Assembly: GCA_949152475.1 (NCBI GenBank)
Contig: OX424569.1
Location: 31,541,950-31,605,949, forward strand
Direction of reading: 5' to 3'
Length of the DNA: 64,000 nt
From: Terebella lapidaria
Taxonomy: Eukaryota > Annelida > Polychaeta > Terebellida > Terebellidae
Shown: positions 45,694-56,000 of the stretch, piece after piece
Numbering within the stretch: the first letter of the stretch is position 1
Layout of the letters: every line of letters begins with the position of its first letter
Notes under the pieces: model-generated
Database searches by the model: none
What the model saw: only the letters and a program-made list of their open reading frames with translations
Told to the model about the DNA's origin: nothing
Made by a program: the position numbers and the translations under genes

Positions 45694-46814
45694 CTGAAAG
45701 CGAAAGACCAAAACAACGCAGAGATTCGAGTGTACATTATTTTAAAGTACAATGCTGAAATTGTTCATACAATACTTCTAACAAACACTTCTTGGTTTCA
45801 AAAATATGTAACAGTTTCAACGAATTTGGAGAAATCAGCATCGTATTGCGCAAACTTTAAATGTAACCAATAATATTCCTATATGTTTCGCCGTCTTCGG
45901 TGACATAAATCGTCGGGGCTTTGCACAAATGGGCCTAAGCACGTGAGATAGGTGTGCTCCTGGGGTTTTTTCTTCTTAATGTATGATTAAGAATTTTGCA
46001 CACCTGGTCAAATTACACAATTTTCACAAAATTACACACCTCAAACTCTAAGGTGAGAAAACAATAGAAATAAATAAATGCTAGTTATGACTTATTCAAA
46101 TAATTGTGTGATGTCAAATAACAAGAAAATACTACGTTGTCGTCAACAATGATTACTTGTTTTTCTTTTTTGTACTCACCATATATTCGGAACGTAAAAG
46201 CCGGCAATGCTGTGGCAACTCAGCAACTGGTAAAATAGACGGCCAATTTCTGAGACGAGAGTAAAGATAAGGAAACGATACTGCAAAATCGGAACGATTA
46301 TGATATATAGTTCAGGCCAAAAAATATGAGTGTTCTGTGTCATGCCAAACTTGTGTCTTGGAAACAATGATTCTTGAAATAAACGAGTCGAATTCTTTGT
46401 ATTCTCCTAATAAAGTAAAGTTAGTATGAATTGAATCCTTTTTTTTGGAGGGGGGGGGGGAGCATTTTTACTGATGAATAATAATTCAATATTCGCATGG
46501 AGAATTCTCTAATTCTACTGCCTCGGTGTAGAATTGAAGTGACTTTGAAGTGTGAAATGATGATTAGTTTGACCACACACTAACATTTAAATAAATGCAC
46601 TTTATTTTCTTAGAACTATCGTCCATGTAAAAATACGTCATAAATATTGATGAGTCACGTCAGTTGAAAACAGCCATTGATTGCAAATCTACGGTGACTC
46701 TGATAGAATATTGCGCCTTTGTGTATCACACAGAAAACTTTGTGTAATAGTTATGCGATAACTATTTGTACGGATACGTTTTCAATGTAAGTAACACGTA
46801 TTTTATCATTTATT

Positions 46815-47520
46815 AACAAGAAAATGCAGCACACTGCGGGAGACGACATTAGAGCCTGAGCACATCATCAGCACCACGGCAGCCGACCCCCCCCTCACCC
46901 CCCCCCCCCCCCCCCCAAAAAAGAAGAAGCTATAATTTCATCCCCTACATGATTCCAATTCATTTCTGTATACTAGGATGAAAGGTTAAAAATAAAAAGA
47001 CTTCACAATCCAACACAGAACACCAGCTTAATTGTGATGCAATAAAATACGTCAAATTACGGTAAATGTAGCCGTGGCATCGCAGACGAATCATTGTGTT
47101 TACTTCATAACGCAAAATGTGCCCACACGCAGATGCCCACATGCATGTATGCATGCACGAATTGCTGAACAGAAATTGTGTTCCAAAATAAGCGTGATTG
47201 TGGTAAAATTTGCTTTGCATTCTGGGAACGTCAATTTCCATCGGCTCCGCCATTTTGGGACGTTTCTAGATAATTTGGACATTTTACGTAATTTTCTCAA
47301 ACCTGACACATCAATTTATGCCTAATATATCTGTGGAATAGTCACAGTTTCCCATCAATTCGAGAGATTTTATGTCAAGGACGAAGAAAACCCTCATTTG
47401 AAGTAGGTATCTAAACGTTTACATACCAAAACGAGCGTCGATGAGTTGGCATGAAACCTCCATGAAAAAGTCAGCACATAGACATGTAGAGGGTTGGGGG
47501 CTTCGCCCCCAACGCCTTAA
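46815..47520 (+). repeat. Dispersed repeat family R1, copy 1
   Basis: Matches 57929-58775 in the same orientation over its whole length. Shared landmarks are AACAAGAAAATGCAGC, GGGAGACGACATTAGAGC, a long poly-C run, TTTGCTTTGCATTCTGGGAA, CCATCGGCTCCGCCATTTT, GAGATTTTATGTCAAGGACG and AGACATGTAGAG. No coding capacity and no terminal repeats were recognised, so the element class is unknown. Confidence 0.75.
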
Positions 47521-48597
47521 TGTCAAAAATATTCGATATTCCTTGCATATATTGTTACGCTTTCTTGCATATCTAATATTAATGAAATAATGTAATAAAA
47601 AGATATGCATTTTTCAATATATTATATATTAAATATATTAATTATATTCCAATATCAACATCAGATATAATTAAAATGATTAAATACGCGTAGAGTTGTG
47701 GTGACTCGATTATGACATTGTTTCCTTTCAAGAACAAATTGGAATTTTCTTCACAAGTATTCACTCATTTATGACGAATTTTTTGATATTCCATTGACAT
47801 ATTTAATGATTCATCGGCATATTTGATATTCTTAGGTGTATTCAATCATTTATGACAGTATTCAATATTGAATAATTCATGTTCAAAAATTCTGATACGC
47901 GTAATACATTATTGAACCCAAATATAAAATATTGGAAACGCGTATACAATAATAATATACGCGAATCAAATATTTCGATTTCTTTGTTATAAGAGCAATG
48001 TCCTACACCGGCCACAGTACAAATCTGACTAGTAGATATTCGATAGTATATCAACTTATATCTCTGATATTTTAATACATTTGATATCGTCACACACTTT
48101 GGGAAATAACCATCTGTTATTCAATCCCTGACCTTTATAAATTTGACTGCGAAGTGCGATTTCAAATTAGTAAACTCAGGTGCCTAGTCATGGTAGGTTT
48201 GCGTACATGAGATTTTACAAATATTATATTGCGCATTTAGATTGAGACATTCTTAGATTCAGAATATCAGAATTTCATAATATATAGATCGCGAATAGAT
48301 ACATCTCGAATTTCAAAGCTTTCAAAGGCTTCTGTTCAAAACTTGGAATTTACTAATCAATAATTGTGTCCTCTGATAAATAAGACAGCTGTATATCTCT
48401 GGTGAAATTCCAGTCAACCATCATTACAAATAACGAGACAAACACATTAAAAATCATGAGTCAGCATGATAAACAATATTTAATTATGAACTTTACAGAA
48501 TGCGTTAAAATCTGGACGATGCAGCGTTGTTTCCGTCCGATTTTCAGACATACATGTAATTAATACGTGTGTCAGTTCATGAGCCCATTTATTCGAC

Positions 48598-49157
48598 TAT
48601 ACTCTGATTTTTCTAATATGTTTACACCGGTTTTAGCGATGGTTTTGCGATGCTAATTGGTATAGTTCTATAACTTGGCATACTTCACCTGAGAGTCAAA
48701 CGGCGATCTTTTAGCAAATCTCAGACTTCTATAGCAAAAATTTAAGAAGTTGGCAATCTACCCCAATGTTAAATTTCATAACAAAACGGGATCTCGGGAA
48801 TCTGAGCATATTCGAGGATTCTGTCCTGTTTACAACATCAGGATTCGAAGTATTGTTGTTTTGTAACAGAAGACACATTGGGGGTGTATTTAACACGAAC
48901 GTATTGATTTCGAAAAATTGCACGATTGCAAAACCGAGCAAATGCACTAAATTAGTATGCTAACCCTGAAATTAAATGACAAGCCTAAATTTAACACTGG
49001 AGTAGATTTCTATCTTTTTCAAAGAAGTCTGAAATTTGTTATTAAAAACTACCGTTTGACTCCCAGATGAAGTATATCAAGTTATAGAACGACACCATTT
49101 AGCATCCAAAAATATCAGCGAAAATAGTGTAAAAGAGTTTTTAAAAATTCAATATAT
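48598..49157. mobile_element. Inverted-repeat transposon, 0.56 kb, related to the 15.2-kb MITE
   Basis: Terminal inverted repeats of about 110 bp share TTCTATAACTTG, the GAGTCAAACGG block, TTTACAC and a TATACTCTGA-type end. The ends match the 176-bp element at 15172-15347. The interior contains AGAAGTTGGCAAT and CCAATGTTAAATTTCAT, also present near 547-585. No transposase is encoded. It is a non-autonomous DNA transposon. Confidence 0.65.
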
Positions 49158-50076
49158 ATAAATTTCCTGTCTTCGACGTTCCGAGGGCTTCTGTAGTCAC
49201 AAAATTGACACCTTCTATATTGCAATGTTCCATACATAATATACTAGTTTATACTATTTTCCTATATTTCAAATGAGTAATGTCGCATGAATGGTCTTTC
49301 TGAGCACATACCATATCGCAAATCACGCGTGCGATATAACTATCACATATATCATATATGCTAGTTATCGAAATTATACATGAGAGATATGTGTAAGGAT
49401 GGCGTCTGCAAACAACAATTTGTACATTCACCCAATTTCAAACTACCCTAAGCGAATATATGAAATTTCCTTTTCGAAAGAAAAAAATATAATGACAAAA
49501 TAGTTTTTAAGATTTATAAATTTAGCATAAATTCAGTGATGATGTTTTTTTAGTGATGACATCCTTAAGCCCTACCCACATATTTATCACCCATCTAGAC
49601 GTAAGATTTATTGCGGCAAAAATGAATATGAACACAGGAAGTAATATAATATTATATCCTATGGAGTCGGATGGAAACAGAGCTGGACCCCCCCTCCTCC
49701 CCCCCCCCCCCCCAACAAAAAAAACTTCAATTTCACTATCAGTAAGTACGTCCCGTCCTGTATTATTTTGAGATATGAAATCGATGTGACTTCTGAATGT
49801 ACACAGACTGTACAATATGTCCACCCGAATTGAAAATGAAACAGTTGGTTCGAGTCACACAAAAGATTGATAGGCCCTTTAGTTCCTTTATTTGTAAATC
49901 GAAATAAAACTTGGGGCAACAATTAAAAAACTCGCGTTGTTATCACCTAAAATAAAAGCAGGTCAAACAGTCATTATCACTATGTCAAATATTAACAAAA
50001 AATCCCCATATACAGTGGTCGGAGTATTATTCGACACATGTACTTCTATTGGATATCCTGTCTTATTTTATTTCAG

Positions 50077-53015
50077 AAATTATTCGTGTTATTTGCGTTA
50101 GTGGTGGCGGCCAATGCCCGTGGTACGTATTACTTCCTACAATTTATCTAAATTTCCTGAGAAAATACTCGCCGAATTTCCTTATTCGTAGTCTCATAAC
50201 CTTCAGTGTGTTGTATGCTTCAAATACCGGGATTTTCAAATTAAACTATGCATATATTTGATGCGAAAATAAATAAAACAATGTTTTGCCAGAGTAATGC
50301 AAGGTATCACGTTACTATCATGCTACTCAAAGAAATTAAGTTCCGAAATCACTCAAACTAAACGAAAAAAGAATTTGAATATTTTCAATACTCACCCCCC
50401 CCCCCCCTCCCCCTCCTCCCACTCTGCCATATCCAGCCTCACCAGGTACATGCCAGGTGTCGGAGTGGGGCCCGTGGGGCGAGTGGAACCACCCAAACCA
50501 CAGCAAGGCGTACAAGGTAGGTCTGCCCATAAAATTGTAGGGATAGTTCTATGATCTGCCCATAGACCCTCCATGGTCTGTCACGTCACTCACAAGTGTA
50601 TCGTTATGATGTGGTGGTGTCACGCAAGTAGTAACACCACAATCATCGTGCTACCAAACAGCAAGGCGTACAAGGTAGGTCTGCCCATAGATCCTCCATC
50701 GTCTGTCGCACACTCACAAAGTTAGCGTTATGACGCGCTACCCAAACCACAGCAAAGCGTACAAGGTAGGTCTGCCCATAGATCCTCCATCGTCTGTCGC
50801 ACACTCACAAAGTTAGCGTTATGACGCGCTACCCAAACCACAGCAAGGCGTACAAGGTAGGTCTGCCCATAGATCCTCCATCGTCTGTCGCACACTCACA
50901 AAGTTAGCGTTATGACGCGCTACCCAAACCACAGCAAAGCGTACAAGGTAGTTCTGCCCACATATCCTTTATCTTCTACCACGTCACTCACAAGTGTAGC
51001 GTGATAACGTGGTAGGGCTGCGCATGTATTAACAATCATGTCGCAACCCAAACCACAGCAGAGCGCACATGGTAGGTATGCCCATAGATCCTTCATCATG
51101 ACGTGCTGGGGTCGCGCAAGTAGTGACACCACAATAATGTGGCGCTAACCAAACGACAGGAAGGCGAACAAAGTAGGTTTGTCTATAGATCCTCCATCGT
51201 TTGTCACACACTAACAAGTGTAGCGTTATGACGTGGTGACGTCGCACAAGTAGCGACACCACAATCAAGTGCTAACCAAACCACAGCAAGGCGTACAAGA
51301 TAGGTCTACCACGTCACTCACACTGTAGCGTTATGATGTGGTGACTATACACCAGCAGTGACATCCCAGTCATGACGTTTGGGTGCATGAGAATCAGTGA
51401 CACTGATGGGATATACCTCTTCAACAATGGGTCGTCGATCCTTTCTTCACATGAAAAAGAACATCCCCAGTCATAATTGGTATAACTTTACAGCACAAAA
51501 AAAACATATTGCTGTATGTCCCTTTAAGAAGTATCCAAAAATGCTCTCAATTTAAAAGCACTGGAAATCGTTGTATACATCACCTACCTATGCTTTCATA
51601 ATGCAATTATCAATATTATTCCACACCCACTATTTCCTTGCCCGCCAGTCATTCGCAGTGTCTGACAAGGACCACTCGCGCGTGTCAGCCAACCGCCAGA
51701 AGATGATGGCTCTGCGGCAGGAGCAGTCGGACCTCTTCCACAAGTGTATGACTGAGGGAACATGTCCACAATACGACAACCAGCGTGTGGACGGCTTCAC
51801 GGTCTGTGACAACACCGCCAGTACGTCTACTCTGTTGTTTTATGATTTTGTCTGACATCTTACTTTGAACATGTGGGTCTACATAATAGCTTCGTAAACG
51901 CCAAAGTCTGAACTACGAAGTTTAATCAAGGATCCTAAAACAATTGAGTTTCGATTCGTACCAAGATATACACTAATATATTATGTGTGATACGAAGTAG
52001 TGATACAGTATGTATGTCGAAGTGTTTATATGTAGGCTACCTGTATGACCAAATGCATCAACACAAACAGAAGACATAATATATACACACATGCATTTAA
52101 GGATTATTCTGCTTGTTTATTTCATATTTCCAATAAACTCACCCACCCCTCCCCCTTCTCCATGACAGACCTGGCCGTCACGCCAACAGCATCTTACCCG
52201 TGCATGAACATAGACCACTTGGCCTTTGTACCCACGGCAGAGCTCTTCCCCAATCCCACCATTGGTGGAAGGTATGTGGTATTCTTTAGGAAACTGTTCT
52301 GGTAAACATTCAAGAAGCACGCAATTAGTTCCGCTACAGGAGAATCAACAGTACCCTGAGAGATCGTCATAATGTTCTCAGGGGCAACTGATGTGATAAA
52401 TTTGTACGGATATATCTCGCACATTAAATGTTCCATTATAACATAAGTTTGAATATTTTGATATTGTATTATATAGTATCAAGTATATTACTCTTGAAGA
52501 TAATGATGTATAGGGTTCAGATCTTTTCACCCTGCTGTGGGGTCTGATACCTTGGCTATATCCATGCATAAATTTGGAACCTAAACAATACATCTATAAC
52601 GTTCTTAACACCCACCCTCTTGCCAGCAAGGAGACGAACGACATCTGGGGTTGGGTGGACACCGCCGACAACAACCAGGAGTACGCTATCGTCGGACTGA
52701 ACGACGGTACATCCTTTGTGAGAGTGACTCCCAACTCCAAGAACCTCGCCCAGGTCACACCGGTGGTCTTGGGACATCTCGTCACAGCGTGAGTCATGGG
52801 ACTTGTCCTGCTTGCACTTTAGGCTCTACTTTTTAGGGTTCTATTTCCTAGTACAATGCATCTGAACCTACATTAGCCAACTAGACTCAAAATTTAGCTT
52901 ATTGACTCACATGCTTAATACTAATCTTGGTTGGCTCTGATAAATTGAGGCCCAGGTGGAGTGGAATTTGGAGAATATCCATGCAAAAGGAACATCAAGT
53001 TGTTCGTTGGCAAAC

Positions 53016-53054
<39 letters not shown>

Positions 53055-54815
53055 GTGCAGCGCCGGATCTGTGACCAGCACATGGCGAGACATCAAGGTC
53101 ATTGGTGACTTTGCTTTCATCGTGTCTGAGCACTCTGGCCACGGAATGCAGGTGTTCGACTTGACCAGACTCCGAGGTCTCGATGGCAACCCACCACAGA
53201 GGTTTGAGCCTGATGCCTACTACGGAGACACTGGTAACACTCACAACATCGTCGGCAGTGCCCAGGGATTCGTGTACCTTGTGGGATCCACCTCGAGTTC
53301 CTACCCCAACAACTGCCAGGGTATGTGTACTAGTATATCCATGTATCCATGGATGATTCAGTTCTTACTCCAATGAAAATATAACCTCGAATATCTTCAC
53401 TCTACGCTAGGTGGCCTGCACGTGATTGACGTTAATGACCCACTCAATCCGACTTACGCTGGCTGTTTCGGCTTTGACGGTTACGTCCATGACGCCCAGT
53501 GCTTCGTGTACAACGGCCCAGACACTGACTACCAGGGACGTGAGATCTGTATGTGCTACAACGAGGACACCTTCACCATCGTCGATGTCGAGGACAAGGG
53601 CAACATGCAGATGATCTCCAGGACTGGGTATGCCGGTGCTGCGTACACTCACCAGGTATGCCAACCAACCATTCTTTCATTCAGCAATTGATTGAGATGT
53701 GTTAGCAATTGCTCTGATTTTGGTGAAGACAGACTTCTGGAATATGCGTCGAACATCGTTTAACAAGCTTCTATGGCATGAAACTGTGAAATAATCTCCC
53801 TCACCAGGGATGGATCACCGATGACCACACCGTCGTTCTGCTTGATGATGAACTGGACGAACAATCTGGCAACGGGTATGTAGCTGTCATAAACTTGAAC
53901 AAAACTGATCACAACTTAGACCCGCAGTGACTCAGGGCTTGAGCTGAGAAATGTTGGGGAGATATTGTGTGAACCTGAAGCTTTCCCAAATAGAGTCGAA
54001 TGTCTATTGACGTCACAAAACCCATGGTTTACCAGTGGTGACAGAATACACGCTGTTGAAACAATTGCAGACAGCAGAGGACCTACATCTGGGACGTCGC
54101 GGACTTGGACACCCCTGTCTTGATGAACACCTACCTGGGTCTCCAGTCTATTGACCACAACCAGTACATCATTGGCGACCTGACCTACCAGTCCAACTAT
54201 AGAACAGGTCTCCGCATCTTGAGGATCGACCAGCAGGCGTTCACCCTCACCGAGGAGGCTTACTTCGACGTGTTCCCGGACTCTGATGGAGCCGTCTTCA
54301 ATGGAGCCTGGAGCAGTTACCCATACTTCCCGTCAGGTAATGCAGCATATAACCCACCCCAGAGCGGAGACTCTATCCCAATGTTTATTCAACTGTTGTG
54401 GTGGTAGGTGTGATCAGGTTTGATATCCGTTCACGAATGCTCGGGCTGATACGCGAATGCCAAATGCACCAATTGAGCTGCATGTAATTGCGGGAAATAT
54501 TCGGTGGTCAACCATCTAATTTTATCATGTTTCATGCTTGTCACTAGTCGTATAGTCAGTTTTTCAGAGATAGTTTTGCATTTATTTAACACCTAACGTT
54601 CGCTCGTAGTAACATTCTCGAATGTCACCTCCACAGGAAACATCATTACGACGAGCTCTGAGTACGGATTCTATGTACTGCAGCCCTCTGTGACCCCCAA
54701 CGACGGTCAGAATAGGAAGGTTCCCAGCCTGGAGAGGAGGCGGTTCAGGAAGGTCCTTGGAGCTGGTGATCTCGCCTTCTGTCCAGCTCTGGAAGAGGTT
54801 CAGACGAGGAACTAG
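50077..54815 (+). CDS. Secreted LVIVD beta-propeller protein, paralogue B
   Basis: Ten exons: 50077-50122, 50437-50516, 51649-51820, 52169-52271, 52627-52788, 53061-53320, 53411-53655, 53808-53875, 54071-54336 and 54637-54815. The total is 1581 nt, the same as paralogue A. Exon 1 encodes the rest of a signal peptide (KLFVLFALVVAANARG) but has AAA where A has its ATG. The start codon must therefore lie in an unseen upstream exon, or it has been lost. Exons 2 and 3 (80+172 nt) equal the single 252-nt exon 2 of A. The Trp motif is EWGPWGEWN, and the propeller region is almost identical to A in GYVHDAQCFVYNGPD...GREICMCYNE. Exon 6 (53061) is preceded by a (GATT)n run instead of a pyrimidine tract. 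The tail differs most (RRRFRKVLGAGD). AATAAA follows at 54881. Confidence 0.85.
50494..51310 (+). repeat. Intronic minisatellite repeating the exon end and donor site
   Basis: The 22-bp exon end plus donor, on the pattern CAGCAAGGCGTACAAG|GTAGGT, recurs about eight times. The first, at 50516/50517, is the true exon-intron border. Copies at 50674/75, 50765/66, 50856/57 and 50947/48 keep AAG|GT. The remaining three, near 51070, 51172 and 51286, have drifted. Units are 91 bp in the regular part and longer elsewhere, and include TCTGCCCATAGATCCTCCAT and GCGTTATGACG. Confidence 0.85.
53017..53053 (+). repeat. (GATT)n microsatellite at a splice acceptor
   Basis: About nine GATT units run to within 8 bp of the acceptor GAGTGCAG|C at 53060/53061. 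They replace the usual pyrimidine tract. Confidence 0.85.
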
Positions 54816-56000
54816 GGAGCAACCTACTCCTTCTGGTCGATTTCTGAATGAACTCATTGCTTAGTTGCAGATGATGAGTTAATAAAACGATGAATGATAG
54901 TAGTGCATTATCATTATTGTCTCGCTCATTATCTGACCATGGGGGAGGGGGTCACTGGTTGAGATTTCAACAAACCGTCAACTTTTGATTTCACAAATCC
55001 ATGAGCACCTCATGTATCACATATTACAAAATGAATAACTTCAAAAGTTTTAATTTTAGAAAGTGAATAATATTGAGAATAAAAGTTTTATATAACATAT
55101 CAGTAAAGAAGCACACAAAAAACAATCAGAAACCGAATATGCGACATAAATTTAAAGACTATCGATTTTGATTTTAAGGAGCATGATGATTGTTTGTAAA
55201 TAAAATATAAATTGCTATATAGGTCCCAACATATAGTTATTACAATAGCTCCAACATACCGAAGAACTACGTTCTCATAGTGTATATCATAACGGGTACA
55301 CGGAAATCATGAAGTACAATAATTGATAGGCGCATCAGTAATGATCTTGTATCTTTGTCATTGCCATAGTTAACCTAATAGTCGTACTTTTATTTATATA
55401 ACAACGAATATATAATACATATAGCATATACACTAATAGATCATTAACATCTTTTATAGTCGTGCAGACAAAGCTACAACAATCTATTAATCCTGCCCTC
55501 CAGTGATAAAAAAACGTATTCCACCTTTACTCGGACCCTTTCATGTAATCAGTCAATGATATATTCTTAGCCGGTCCGTCACCCGTCCTATGCATGTTAT
55601 ACACGATCACTTGTGTGTTTAGGACTCGATCGGCGCCCAGGCATCCAAGACATGATTTTGCAAGAACATTTTTTTTCTGAAGAATTGATAAATCAAATGA
55701 AACTCGAATGAAACCGGAATATATTTTTTTCAAGGAGTTTTTTCCAACGGATTATTGTGAATATAACGTTATTCGAATCGAAAAGGTGAGATTGAAACGC
55801 GAAACTTATCGACACACATTTTTACAAACAAATGAAATTTATGCATCCACAATTATCATGTCGATTTTCACATCCAATTTGATTCTCCGTGTCATTTTTA
55901 TACAAACTATAAAATACACCTAGATGCAACGTTTCGAATAATAAAGAACCACTTTTCAGTTTTAATTAACACGAGCGTGTGCCAGACAGACTCTGACAAG
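54816..56000. other. Intergenic DNA between LVIVD B and the transporter gene
   Basis: Very AT-rich, with no gene or repeat partner noticed. It contains the LVIVD B polyadenylation signal and presumably the promoter of the plus-strand transporter. Confidence 0.5.
54881..54886 (+). terminator. Polyadenylation signal of LVIVD gene B
   Basis: AATAAA, 65 bp after the stop codon of LVIVD paralogue B. Confidence 0.65.

Larger units (their letters stand above)
45694..50076. other. Intergenic region between the divergent LVIVD paralogues
   Basis: About 4.4 kb without a recognised gene. It holds a dispersed repeat (46815-47520), an inverted-repeat transposon (48598-49157), a G13-like run near 46448, poly-C runs at 46887-46916 and 49688-49713, and AT-rich DNA at 47.55-48.55 kb. 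Both promoters must lie here, but no shared promoter element was recognised. Confidence 0.6.

Noticed and set aside
50437-50516. Thrombospondin type 1 domain in the LVIVD proteins, because of the W..W..W motif
   Set aside because: Only the Trp motif resembles TSP1. The six-cysteine pattern is missing.
50297-51268. Open frames across the intronic minisatellite
   Set aside because: They read repeated exon-end/intron units in non-homologous frames. The real exon end at 50516 uses another frame.
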